The translations under genes were made by a program, and so were the position numbers. A DNA stretch of 64,000 nt from positions 62,001 to 126,000 of the forward strand of contig CAXAZF010000007.1 of assembly GCA_963973455.1 (NCBI GenBank), read 5' to 3'. The notes under the pieces were generated by a model. It worked only from the letters and a program-made list of their open reading frames with translations, searched no databases and was not told the origin of the DNA. Shown here in pieces: positions 34,190 through 43,193 of this stretch; position 1 is the first letter of the stretch, and the number at the start of each line of letters is the position of its first letter. The DNA comes from Marixanthomonas sp002364245. Lineage in GTDB: Bacteria > Bacteroidota > Bacteroidia > Flavobacteriales > Flavobacteriaceae.

Positions 34190-35518
34190 ATGGCTAACCT
34201 ACCAAAAGGCAGTAAAAAGCTGCTAAACGCTTGGGCTTTTTATGACTGGGCAAACTCTGTATATAGTTTAGTAATTGCATCAGCCATTTTTCCAATATTT
34301 TATGGTGCCTTGACACTTGTCAAAGATGAAAAAGGGAAAATACTCGACGATACGGTGACTTTTCTAGGGTTCGACTTTAATAATGATACCCTAATTAGTT
34401 ATGTAACTGCGGCAGCTTTTTTAATGGTTTCAATAGTAAGTCCGCTATTAAGTGGTGTTGCTGATTATGTAGGTAACAAAAAAGTATTTATGAAGTTTTT
34501 CTGTTACCTGGGTGCAGTTTCTTGTATTGGTCTGTATTGGTTTTCATTAGACTATTTATGGTTTGGGCTCCTGTGTTATTTTTTAGCATTGATTGGCTTT
34601 TGGGCGAGCTTGGTGTTTTATAATTCATATTTACCGGATATAGCTTTTCCTGAACAACAAGATAAAATTAGTGCGAAAGGATACTCATTGGGGTATATAG
34701 GCAGCGTTATTTTATTGTGCGTCTGTCTTGCCATGATTTTAATGTACGAAACTTTCGGTTTTGAAGATGAAGGGTTACCAACACGCTTATCGTTTGTGTT
34801 AACGGGTGTTTGGTGGATAGGATTTAGTCAGTACACGTATTATTACCTTCCGAAGGGAAATAAAAAACAAAAATTTACAAAACACCTTCTTTTCAATGGA
34901 TTTAAGGAACTAAAGAAAATTTGGAATAAACTAGGCGAAAACAAAAGCCTAAAAAGATATTTAGCTGCTTTTTTTATATATAGTATGGCGGTGCAAACTA
35001 TAATGTTAGTGGCCACTTATTTTGGGATAGAAGAATTGGATTGGGGCGAAACAAACGCCACTACAGGATTAATTGTAAGTATTTTATTAATTCAATTAGT
35101 AGCAGTTTTAGGTGCCTTTTTAACGTCTCGTGCTTCAGCTAAATTTGGAAACATAAATACTTTAATTGTTTTAAATATAATCTGGATTTGCATTTGCATC
35201 TATGCCTATTCTATAACAACACCTGTACAGTTTTATGTTACAGCAGGATTTGTAGGTCTGGTAATGGGTGGAATACAATCGCTTTCACGTTCTACATACT
35301 CAAAATTAATTCCGGAAGGAGCAATAGATACCGCTTCCTATTTCAGTTTTTATGATGTAGCTGAAAAAATTGGGATTGTAATTGGGATGTTCAGTTATGG
35401 ATTTGTAGCACAAGCAACCGGTAGCATTCGGTATGCAATACTATTCTTTATCCTGTTTTTTGTCGTAGGGCTTGTTTTGTTATTCCGTGTTCCGAGAGGG
35501 GTAGAAGTTTCAGAATAA
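34190..35518 (+). CDS. MFS transporter, UMF1/Atg22-like
   Basis: A 442-residue protein of about 12 transmembrane helices. The N-terminal NAWAFYDWANSVYSLVIASAIFP is the diagnostic start of the UMF1 (Atg22-like) MFS branch. LLSGVADYVGNKK and the SRSTYSKLIPEG segment are also conserved in this group. In yeast, Atg22 exports amino acids from the vacuole; bacterial members are presumed effluxers, and this substrate is unknown. It follows the M48 terminator with little intergenic space and ends just before another terminator. Confidence 0.92.
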   Translation: MANLPKGSKKLLNAWAFYDWANSVYSLVIASAIFPIFYGALTLVKDEKGKILDDTVTFLGFDFNNDTLISYVTAAAFLMVSIVSPLLSGVADYVGNKKVFMKFFCYLGAVSCIGLYWFSLDYLWFGLLCYFLALIGFWASLVFYNSYLPDIAFPEQQDKISAKGYSLGYIGSVILLCVCLAMILMYETFGFEDEGLPTRLSFVLTGVWWIGFSQYTYYYLPKGNKKQKFTKHLLFNGFKELKKIWNKLGENKSLKRYLAAFFIYSMAVQTIMLVATYFGIEELDWGETNATTGLIVSILLIQLVAVLGAFLTSRASAKFGNINTLIVLNIIWICICIYAYSITTPVQFYVTAGFVGLVMGGIQSLSRSTYSKLIPEGAIDTASYFSFYDVAEKIGIVIGMFSYGFVAQATGSIRYAILFFILFFVVGLVLLFRVPRGVEVSE

Positions 35519-35520
35519 AA

Positions 35521-35552
35521 AAAATCCTAAAAAGAAAGTTCTCTTTAGGATT
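35521..35552 (-). terminator. Terminator between the MFS permease and head-GIN genes
   Basis: AATCCTAAA (35523-35531) and TTTAGGATT (35544-35552) form a hairpin. The A-run in front makes it an efficient terminator for the minus-strand gene, less clearly for the plus strand. Confidence 0.65.
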
Positions 35553-35574
35553 AATTCTTTACTTAAAAGGCGAC

Positions 35575-36309
35575 TTAGATTGATTTAATCGATCCGCTCC
35601 CTAACACTTTGGTGTCACTTTTTGATGGATTTCCTTTATAAGAAATATCACCAGAGCCATGAACTCGGGCTTTTATACTCTTTTTTGCTGAAACGGTTGC
35701 ATCTCCAGAACCGGAAACATATACTTCAGTAGCATTGGCATCAAAACTTCTGCCATCAAAATCACCGCTACCGCTTAACTTCAATTCAAAATTATCGGCG
35801 CTTCCAGTTAATTTCATGTCACCAGAGCCTGTTACTTTAGCATTTAACGAACTAGACTCAACGTTCAAAATAACATCACCAGAGCCAACTATACTGGTCT
35901 CAAAGTTATTGGCTTTAATTTTTTTAGTAGACGTAATATCACCAGATCCAACCAATTTCACTTCAGAGAGATCTTGAAAAGGAACAGTTACATCAATCCC
36001 TTTTTTAGTGCTAATGGAATGCCCTTTTTTTACTGAAATGATTAAGGTGTTACCTTCGCTACGAATATCAAGGTGTTCGTGTATGTTCTCATCGGTCGTA
36101 ACGTTAATGGAACCTTCTGTACCGCTAACAAGGGTTACATCCATAGATCCGGTTACGTGTACGTTGTCATAATCACCTGTTAAGACAGTTTTAGTGGTTA
36201 CACTTCCGTTTCCCTTAACTTTTGAATTGTTCCAGTTTTGAGCAATTGCAGGTTGTGCTGTTATTGACAGTAAGAAGACAATAAGTATGGTTTTTGTTAA
36301 TGTTTTCAT
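35575..36309 (-). CDS. Secreted head-GIN domain protein (DUF2807)
   Basis: A signal peptide (ending AIAQ at 24) precedes a 220-residue parallel beta-type domain built of repeats of the form xVxGSGDxxxxxx (for example KLVGSGDITST, TSIVGSGDVIL, KVTGSGDMKL, KLSGSGDFDG, YVSGSGDATV, RVHGSGDISY). This is the head-GIN/DUF2807 pattern, a right-handed beta-helix with GSGD turns. It is likely periplasmic or surface-exposed, and no catalytic function is known. It stands alone, with a 415-base non-coding region upstream. Confidence 0.9.
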   Translation of the reverse strand: MKTLTKTILIVFLLSITAQPAIAQNWNNSKVKGNGSVTTKTVLTGDYDNVHVTGSMDVTLVSGTEGSINVTTDENIHEHLDIRSEGNTLIISVKKGHSISTKKGIDVTVPFQDLSEVKLVGSGDITSTKKIKANNFETSIVGSGDVILNVESSSLNAKVTGSGDMKLTGSADNFELKLSGSGDFDGRSFDANATEVYVSGSGDATVSAKKSIKARVHGSGDISYKGNPSKSDTKVLGSGSIKSI

Positions 36310-36724
36310 GTGATTATTTGGTTTTATAAGCGTTCGATTAAATATAGTTATAAAAAAGATTGATTTCTTTTCTGTAAAGACGTTTTTTAAGACAGTGTGT
36401 TACAGTTGAGATGAATATTTTATTGGGTGCTTGACGTTGAAAGATATTATGTTTTATTAAATGTAAAATTAAAATGCAATGGTGTCTAAGTAATTTTATG
36501 GTTTAAAACAGTTTGATGGAAAGCAACTTGTTGGTTATGTGAAATTGTATCGAAAATTCAAATTAGTCTTTAATACTTCCTTGGCATAACTATTGAATAT
36601 TATATTGCGAAGGTCAACAAGCATAACGCTAAGCAGTTGGTTTTCAGCAAAAATTATATAAAGAATTATTTAAAAACAGCTATTGTGCGCCTTATTTTGG
36701 TGACACAATGTCTTAAAATACTAT
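36310..36724. other. 415-base intergenic region upstream of lon
   Basis: No gene or RNA is evident here. It holds the upstream regions of the divergent head-GIN and lon genes. A sigma-54-like site (36581-36596) and a TATTTTGG near lon that lacks one T of the -7 consensus are the only regulatory-looking elements seen. Neither is convincing. Confidence 0.5.
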
Positions 36725-39175
36725 ATGGCCCATTCAAAAGTAAAAACATTAGACAGTTTGTCATTGCAGGAATTAGAGCAAGATGCGGAGTTAATCCCTT
36801 TAATGACGGCTGAAGACGAAGATGCAATGAACAGAGAAGAATTACCGGAAATACTTCCTATTCTTCCACTTCGAAATACGGTATTATTCCCTGGTGTAGT
36901 AGTTCCTATTACTGCTGGACGTGATAAATCGATCAAGTTGATTAACGAAACCAATAAAGGAAGCAAAACCATTGGAGTCGTTTCGCAAAAGGACGAAGAG
37001 ATAGAAGACCCCAGTTTAAACGAAATCAACACCATTGGTACGGTTGCAAAAATACTTCGTGTTTTAAAAATGCCTGACGGAAATACAACCGTAATCATTC
37101 AAGGTAAAAAACGCTTTGAAACAACCGAAGTAATCACTACTGAACCGTATATGACGGCTACCATTCGGGAAGTGACTGAAGCAAAACCTGCTAAAGAAAG
37201 TGAAGAGTTTTCTGCTATTATTGATTCTATTAAAGAAATCGCTCTTGAAATTATAAAAGGAAGCCCAAATATTCCTTCGGAAGCGGCTTTTGCAATTAAA
37301 AACATTGAGAGCAATTCGTTTTTAATCAACTTTGTTTCATCAAACTTGAACATTTCAGTAAAAGAAAAGCAGAGTTTGCTTGAAATGAACGACTTGAAAG
37401 AGCGTGCAATGGAGACGCTTAAATATATGAATGTTGAGTTGCAGAAATTATCATTGCGTAATGACATTCAGTCTAAAGTGCAAAGTGATATCAATCAGCA
37501 ACAACGTGAGTATTTTCTTCAGCAACAAATGAAGACCATTCAGGAAGAATTGGGAGGGAATTCCAATGAAGCTGAAATACAAGAAATGCGCGAAAAGGCG
37601 AAAGCAAAAAAGTGGGGTGATGAAGTGCAAGAGCATTTTGATAAAGAAATCACCAAATTACAACGTATGAATCCGCAAGTTGCTGAATATAGCATTCAAA
37701 GTAACTATTTGGATCTCTTACTTGATTTACCTTGGAATGAATTTAGTACCGATAAATTCGATCTTAAAAGAGCAAGGAAAATTCTAGACCGTGATCATTA
37801 TGGCCTAGATGATGTGAAAAAACGAATTATCGAATATCTAGCCGTTTTAAAACTTCGGAACGATATGAAATCACCAATTCTATGTTTGTATGGACCTCCG
37901 GGAGTTGGTAAAACATCTTTAGGTAAATCAATCGCTGAAGCTTTGGGTAGAGAATACGTGAGAATGTCACTAGGTGGTTTACGGGATGAGGCTGAAATAC
38001 GCGGACACCGTAAAACCTATATTGGTGCTATGCCAGGACGTATTGTTAAGAACATAAAAAAGGCAGGAACAAGTAATCCAGTCTTTGTATTAGATGAAAT
38101 AGATAAACTTTCTATAGGAAGTCAAGGAGACCCTTCTTCAGCAATGTTGGAAGTATTAGACCCCGAGCAAAACAATGCTTTTTATGATAACTTCTTAGAG
38201 TTAGGGTACGATTTGTCTAAAGTGATGTTTATAGCCACTTCAAATAGCTTAAGCACCATTCAACCAGCGCTTCGGGACCGTATGGAAATCATTAATGTTA
38301 CGGGATATACAGTGGAAGAAAAAGTTGAAATTGCGAAACGACACTTATTGCCAAAACAATTGGAAGAACACGGCCTTACTAAAGACGACCTTAAAATTGG
38401 TAAAAAGCAATTAGAGAAAATAGTAGAGGGATATACGCGTGAAAGTGGAGTTCGTAGTTTAGAAAAGCAAATTGCCAAAATGGTTCGTTTTGCAGCTATG
38501 AAAATAGCAATGGATGAGGAATATGATAAAAAAGTAACCAATGAAACAGTGGTTGAAGCGCTAGGAAGTCCTAAGCTAGAACGGAACAAGTACGAAAACA
38601 ACGACGTAGCCGGAGTGGTTACAGGATTGGCTTGGACACGAGTTGGTGGTGATATCCTTTTTATAGAATCTACACTTTCTAAAGGTAAAGGTCAGTTAAA
38701 TATGACCGGAAACCTTGGTAAGGTGATGAAAGAATCGGCAACCATTGCGTTGGAATACATAAAATCGAATGCAGAAGAATTAGGCATTTCGCCAGATATA
38801 TTTGAGAAATACAATGTACACGTACACGTACCGGAAGGTGCTACGCCTAAAGATGGGCCAAGTGCGGGTATAACCATGTTAACGTCTTTAGTTTCTTTGT
38901 TTACGCAACGTAAAGTAAAGAAAAGCATTGCGATGACTGGTGAAATCACGTTACGTGGAAAAGTGCTTCCCGTTGGCGGAATCAAAGAAAAAATATTGGC
39001 TGCCAAGCGGGCTCACATTAAAGAAATTTTATTGTGTGAAGACAATAAACGTGACATCGATGAAATTAAACCTGAATACTTAAAAGGGTTGACGTTCCAT
39101 TATGTAAAAGACATGAGCGATGTGTTAGATTTAGCACTTACCAAACAGAAGGTAAAGAACGCTAAAAAGTTATAA
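36725..39175 (+). CDS. lon: ATP-dependent protease Lon
   Basis: An 816-residue LonA. The N-terminal substrate domain (about 40-240) begins at ILPILPLRNTVLFPGVVVPI. The AAA+ module has Walker A GPPGVGKTS (about 390-398) and Walker B VFVLDEIDK. The C-terminal peptidase has the catalytic dyad S713 (PKDGPSAG) and K756 (GGIKEKILAAK). It degrades misfolded and regulatory proteins in the cytoplasm. It is followed by porQ after 148 bases. Upstream is a long intergenic region, consistent with complex stress control. Confidence 0.97.
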   Translation: MAHSKVKTLDSLSLQELEQDAELIPLMTAEDEDAMNREELPEILPILPLRNTVLFPGVVVPITAGRDKSIKLINETNKGSKTIGVVSQKDEEIEDPSLNEINTIGTVAKILRVLKMPDGNTTVIIQGKKRFETTEVITTEPYMTATIREVTEAKPAKESEEFSAIIDSIKEIALEIIKGSPNIPSEAAFAIKNIESNSFLINFVSSNLNISVKEKQSLLEMNDLKERAMETLKYMNVELQKLSLRNDIQSKVQSDINQQQREYFLQQQMKTIQEELGGNSNEAEIQEMREKAKAKKWGDEVQEHFDKEITKLQRMNPQVAEYSIQSNYLDLLLDLPWNEFSTDKFDLKRARKILDRDHYGLDDVKKRIIEYLAVLKLRNDMKSPILCLYGPPGVGKTSLGKSIAEALGREYVRMSLGGLRDEAEIRGHRKTYIGAMPGRIVKNIKKAGTSNPVFVLDEIDKLSIGSQGDPSSAMLEVLDPEQNNAFYDNFLELGYDLSKVMFIATSNSLSTIQPALRDRMEIINVTGYTVEEKVEIAKRHLLPKQLEEHGLTKDDLKIGKKQLEKIVEGYTRESGVRSLEKQIAKMVRFAAMKIAMDEEYDKKVTNETVVEALGSPKLERNKYENNDVAGVVTGLAWTRVGGDILFIESTLSKGKGQLNMTGNLGKVMKESATIALEYIKSNAEELGISPDIFEKYNVHVHVPEGATPKDGPSAGITMLTSLVSLFTQRKVKKSIAMTGEITLRGKVLPVGGIKEKILAAKRAHIKEILLCEDNKRDIDEIKPEYLKGLTFHYVKDMSDVLDLALTKQKVKNAKKL

Positions 39176-39212
39176 GATAGTTTTTGCCCCTTGTTAATTC
39201 CAATTATAATAT

Positions 39213-39247
39213 TTGGTTTTTCAAGGGGTAAATTATATCTATATTTG
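39213..39247 (+). promoter_or_regulatory. Candidate promoter for porQ
   Basis: TATATTTG at 39240-39247 is an exact -7 match; a TTG at 39213-39215 lies 24 bases upstream, one longer than usual. The leader would be about 75 bases. Confidence 0.45.
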
Positions 39248-39323
39248 AAAACCTTTTATTCCGCTTAAAAATAAATTAATATTGCAGTCGTTAAAAGGTA
39301 TAGAATTAAGGTAACCACTGTAC

Positions 39324-40346
39324 ATGAACCAAAAGGTTTACTTCTTATTATTTACAATCTTACTATCAACTACTGCTGTAGCGCAAGTAGGAGGGAGTTC
39401 AACGTATCAGTTTTTAAACTTAGTAAATTCCCCACGACAAGCTGCCTTAGGTGGAAAGACGGTCACTAATTACGATTACGATCCCACGCAAGCACTTTTT
39501 AACCCTGCAGCCATTAATCCGGAGATGGATAATCAGTTTTCGCTTAATTATGCAAATTATATTGGTGATGTAAATTACGGTACTGCTGCCTATGCCTATG
39601 CTTGGGACCGCCGTACACAAGTAATTAATGCAGGTGTTACCTATATCAATTATGGAAAATTTGATGGTTATGACGAACAAGGAAACGCAACCAATAGTTT
39701 TAGCGGTGGAGAAGTAGCCCTGTCTTTTGGTCACGCTCGTAATATTGCATTTACCGATTTTTACATAGGGGCCAATGTAAAATTTATTTCATCAAAATTA
39801 GAACAATACAGCTCTTTTGGAGTGGCTACCGATATTGGTGTTATGTATGTTTATCAAGACTGGGATTTACATATTACCGGAGTTGCCAGAAACTTAGGCA
39901 CGCAAATTACACCATATCATGAAACCTACGAAAAACTACCGTTTGAATTAATTTTCGGAATATCACAAACGTTAAAAAACATTCCCATTCGTTGGCATTT
40001 TACCTTAGAGAACATGCAACGCTGGAATGTTGCGTTTGCCAACCCCAATCGTGATGAAACCGATTTAGAAGGGAATTCTACCAGCGAAAAAATCAATTTT
40101 ATTGATAATGCTTTTCGACATATGATTGTTGGGGTAGAATTATTTCCAGAAGGTGGGTTTAACCTTCGGTTAGGTTATAATTTACGTAGGGGGGAAGAAC
40201 TTCGTATTCTAGAACAACGTGCCTTTGCCGGATTAAGCGCTGGGTTTTCTTTAAAACTAAACAAACTTCGATTAAGTTACTCTTATGCTCAATATAGTTT
40301 GGCCGCTTCAACAAGTACTTTCGGACTCAATATAGACCTACAATAA
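39324..40346 (+). CDS. porQ: Type IX secretion system outer membrane protein PorQ
   Basis: A 340-residue outer-membrane barrel with a signal peptide ending AVAQ. The mature start VGGSSTYQFLNLVNSPRQAALGGK and the DPTQALFNPAAINP segment are characteristic of PorQ, which belongs to the FadL/PorV-like barrel group. PorQ takes part in the attachment complex of the T9SS with PorU, PorV and PorZ. The gene lies in the order lon-porQ-cmk-rpsA and overlaps cmk by one base. It explains how the 13.3 kb cargo protein could be secreted. Confidence 0.93.
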   Translation: MNQKVYFLLFTILLSTTAVAQVGGSSTYQFLNLVNSPRQAALGGKTVTNYDYDPTQALFNPAAINPEMDNQFSLNYANYIGDVNYGTAAYAYAWDRRTQVINAGVTYINYGKFDGYDEQGNATNSFSGGEVALSFGHARNIAFTDFYIGANVKFISSKLEQYSSFGVATDIGVMYVYQDWDLHITGVARNLGTQITPYHETYEKLPFELIFGISQTLKNIPIRWHFTLENMQRWNVAFANPNRDETDLEGNSTSEKINFIDNAFRHMIVGVELFPEGGFNLRLGYNLRRGEELRILEQRAFAGLSAGFSLKLNKLRLSYSYAQYSLAASTSTFGLNIDLQ

Positions 40347-41041
40347 TGCACAAAATTACCATTGCCATAGACGGCTACTCATCTACTGGAAAAAGTACAG
40401 TCGCCAAACAATTGGCAGATTGGTTAGAATATGTGTATATCGATACTGGCGCAATGTATCGTGCCGTAACATTGTATGCTATGGAAAATGGTTTTATTTC
40501 TGAAGAAAAATTCGATAGGGAAGGGTTAATCAAAAAACTATCAGAAATTTATTTAGAATTCAAAAAAAGCAGTCCTACGGCAAAAGCCGAAATATTCCTT
40601 AACGGAAAAAATGTAGAAAGCGAAATAAGAACTCTAGATGTTTCAGAATTTGTAAGCCCAATCGCCACCGTTTCCGAAGTGCGAAAAAAACTAGTAGAAC
40701 AGCAGCAACGAATGGGTTCTGAAAAAGGCGTTGTAATGGATGGTCGTGATATTGGCACTGTGGTCTTACCAAAAGCCGAGTTGAAAATCTTTATGAATGC
40801 TTCCGCAGAAGAACGTGCCAAACGCCGGTATGATGAGCTTTCAGAGCGTGGTGATCAAGTTACGTTTAAAGAAGTTTTAAAAAACGTTCAAGAACGTGAC
40901 CATATAGACACTACCCGTAAAGATTCCCCTTTACGAAAGGCAGCCGATGCCATTGAAATTGACAACAGTGAGATGAACTTGGAAGATCAATTTCACATCA
41001 TTTTACAACTTGCCAAAGACCGAATAGCCGGGAGGGTATGA
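40346..41041 (+). CDS. cmk: Cytidylate kinase
   Basis: A 231-residue CMP/dCMP kinase. Motifs are the P-loop GYSSTGKSTVAK (about 9-20), DTGAMYRAVTL (about 32-42), the DGRDIGTVVLPKAELK block (about 131-146), and ERDHIDTTRKDSPL with the lid arginine. It phosphorylates CMP and dCMP for nucleotide synthesis; Kdo activation also releases CMP. Its ATG overlaps the porQ stop by one base. Confidence 0.96.
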   Translation: MHKITIAIDGYSSTGKSTVAKQLADWLEYVYIDTGAMYRAVTLYAMENGFISEEKFDREGLIKKLSEIYLEFKKSSPTAKAEIFLNGKNVESEIRTLDVSEFVSPIATVSEVRKKLVEQQQRMGSEKGVVMDGRDIGTVVLPKAELKIFMNASAEERAKRRYDELSERGDQVTFKEVLKNVQERDHIDTTRKDSPLRKAADAIEIDNSEMNLEDQFHIILQLAKDRIAGRV

Positions 41042-41068
41042 TCTTCAGCAGAGATTTCTTTAAAACAC

Positions 41069-41099
41069 TTTGATTATCAAAAGAAAAACAGTAATTTTG
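41069..41099 (+). promoter_or_regulatory. Promoter of rpsA
   Basis: TTTG (41069-41072), a 19-base spacer and TAATTTTG (41092-41099) match the Bacteroidota promoter perfectly. The predicted start, near 41103, coincides with the first base of the leader hairpin. Confidence 0.65.
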
Positions 41100-41102
41100 C
41101 AC

Positions 41103-41198
41103 TCCTTTTAGCGACGAGGCAAGAATAAAAGGAATGATAAAATTTAATCTAAATCCTTCTGTGGGATGGTCGCGGTAACTTCTTGTAACAACACAGAA
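41103..41198 (+). promoter_or_regulatory. Structured 5' leader of rpsA
   Basis: Two hairpins lie in the roughly 150-base leader. The first pairs TCCTTTTA (41103-41110) with TAAAAGGA (41126-41133). The second pairs TTCTGTG (41157-41163) with CACAGAA (41192-41198) around a 28-base loop. In E. coli the rpsA leader is bound by excess S1 for autogenous repression. A similar role is inferred here. Confidence 0.5.
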
Positions 41199-41254
41199 TA
41201 CAAATTGTTGAAATTCAGAATCTTTTAAAATGAATTTCACAAACATTTTACTAA

Positions 41255-43132
41255 ATGGCTGATAAAGCAAACAAAGACGCAGCAAAAGAAAAAGCTGCAG
41301 AAAAACAAGAAGATGTAGCTGTTGCAGAACAAAAAGCTACTGAGGAAACTCAAAAACCTCAAGAAGAACTTTCTTTAAAGCAAAGAGATCCTAAACAATT
41401 TTTAGAAGAATTCAACTGGCACAACTACGAAGAGGGCATTGACCCAATCGATGACGGTAAGCTAGAAGAGTTTGAAAAATTAGTTACTGAAAACTTCGTT
41501 GACACATTAGATGATGAGGTAGTAGAAGGAGAAGTAGTTTATATTACAGATCGTGATGCTATTATCGACATCAATGCGAAAAGTGAAGGTGTTATCTCTT
41601 TAAACGAGTTTCGTTACAATCCAGACCTTAAAGTTGGTGACAAAGTAGAAGTTTTGATCGATGTACGTGAAGACAGTACAGGACAATTAATTCTTTCTCA
41701 CCGTAAGGCTAGAACCATCAAAGCTTGGGAGCGTGTTAATGATGCTCACGATGATGCTACTATTGTTAACGGTTATGTTAAGTGCCGTACTAAAGGTGGT
41801 ATGATTGTAGATGTATTCGGTATCGAAGCTTTCTTGCCAGGTTCACAAATAGATGTGAAGCCTATCCGTGATTACGATGCATATGTAGGAAAAACAATGG
41901 AATTCAAAGTTGTGAAAATCAACCACGAATTTAAAAACGTTGTTGTTTCGCATAAAGCACTTATCGAAGCGGATATCGAAGAACAGAAAAAAGAAATTAT
42001 CGGGCAGCTTGAAAAAGGACAAGTATTGGAAGGTGTTGTTAAAAACATTACTTCATACGGTGTATTTGTTGACCTTGGAGGTGTTGACGGATTGGTACAC
42101 ATTACAGACCTTTCTTGGTCTCGTATCAACCACCCGAACGAGATTGTTGACCTTGACCAGAAATTAAACGTTGTTATCCTTGACTTTGATGAGGATAAAA
42201 CACGTATTCAATTAGGTCTTAAGCAATTGAAAGCTCACCCATGGGATGCTCTTGGAGACGATCTTAAAGTAGGTGATAAAGTAAAAGGTAAAGTAGTTGT
42301 TATTGCAGACTACGGTGCATTTATTGAAGTTGCTGAAGGTGTTGAAGGATTAATCCACGTTAGCGAAATGTCTTGGTCTACGCACTTACGTAGCGCACAA
42401 GATTTCGTAAATGTTGGTGATGAGGTTGAAGCTCAAATCCTAACTATGGACAAAGAAGACCGTAAAATGTCTCTTGGTATTAAGCAATTAACACCAGATC
42501 CATGGACTGATATTACTACTAAATATCCTGTAGGTTCAAGACACACAGGTATTGTACGTAACTTTACAAACTTTGGTGTATTTGTTGAATTAGAAGAAGG
42601 AATTGATGGACTAATTTACATTAGCGATCTTTCTTGGACTAAGAAAATCAAGCACCCAAGTGAGTTTACTGAAATTGGAGCTGAATTAGACGTTGTTGTT
42701 CTTGAATTAGATGTTGAAGGACGCAAGTTAAGTTTAGGCCACAAACAAACAGAAGACAACCCTTGGGATAAGTACGAAGGTGAGTTTGCTGTAGGAACTA
42801 AGCACACTGCTAAGATTGACGAAATAGTAGACAAAGGAGCAACGATCGAGTTTAACGACGACATCACAGCATTTGTCCCTAAACGCCACTTAGAAAAAGA
42901 AGACGGAACAGATCTTCAAAAAGGCGAAGAAGCAGAATTCCAAATTATTGAGTTCAATAAAGAATTCAAGAAAGTGGTTGTTTCACATATGGTAATCCAT
43001 AAAGAAGAAGAAGCTAAGATTGTAAAAGCTGCTGCTAAAAAGCAAGCAGCACAAGCCGAAGAGTCTAAGACTACTCTAGGTGATGCCAATCAAAAACTTC
43101 AAGACTTGAAAGACAAAATGGACGGTAAATAA
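41255..43132 (+). CDS. rpsA: 30S ribosomal protein S1
   Basis: A 625-residue protein with six S1 (OB-fold) repeats recognisable by motifs such as GVFVDLGGVDGLVHITDLSW, GAFIEVAEGVEGLIHVSEMSW and GVFVELEEGIDGLIYISDLSW; the first two and the last are more divergent. The N-terminus is charged (Ala/Lys/Glu-rich, about 1-45) and the C-terminus ends in an alanine/lysine region. S1 unfolds mRNA and helps load it on the 30S, which matters in Bacteroidota since they use few Shine-Dalgarno sites. It is preceded by its own promoter and leader, and followed by a terminator. Confidence 0.97.
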   Translation: MADKANKDAAKEKAAEKQEDVAVAEQKATEETQKPQEELSLKQRDPKQFLEEFNWHNYEEGIDPIDDGKLEEFEKLVTENFVDTLDDEVVEGEVVYITDRDAIIDINAKSEGVISLNEFRYNPDLKVGDKVEVLIDVREDSTGQLILSHRKARTIKAWERVNDAHDDATIVNGYVKCRTKGGMIVDVFGIEAFLPGSQIDVKPIRDYDAYVGKTMEFKVVKINHEFKNVVVSHKALIEADIEEQKKEIIGQLEKGQVLEGVVKNITSYGVFVDLGGVDGLVHITDLSWSRINHPNEIVDLDQKLNVVILDFDEDKTRIQLGLKQLKAHPWDALGDDLKVGDKVKGKVVVIADYGAFIEVAEGVEGLIHVSEMSWSTHLRSAQDFVNVGDEVEAQILTMDKEDRKMSLGIKQLTPDPWTDITTKYPVGSRHTGIVRNFTNFGVFVELEEGIDGLIYISDLSWTKKIKHPSEFTEIGAELDVVVLELDVEGRKLSLGHKQTEDNPWDKYEGEFAVGTKHTAKIDEIVDKGATIEFNDDITAFVPKRHLEKEDGTDLQKGEEAEFQIIEFNKEFKKVVVSHMVIHKEEEAKIVKAAAKKQAAQAEESKTTLGDANQKLQDLKDKMDGK

Positions 43133-43161
43133 GCCTTCATTTCGTTAAAAGTTATAAAAGT

Positions 43162-43193
43162 AAAGCCCTTCAATTTTGAAGGGCTTTTTTTAT
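43162..43193 (+). terminator. Intrinsic terminator after rpsA
   Basis: AAAGCCCTTC (43162-43171) pairs with GAAGGGCTTT (43178-43187) around a 6-base loop, followed by T residues. Confidence 0.88.

Noticed and set aside
38900..39180. Possible truncation or frameshift at the end of lon.
   Set aside because: The C-terminal peptidase region, including K756 and the tail, is complete and in frame.
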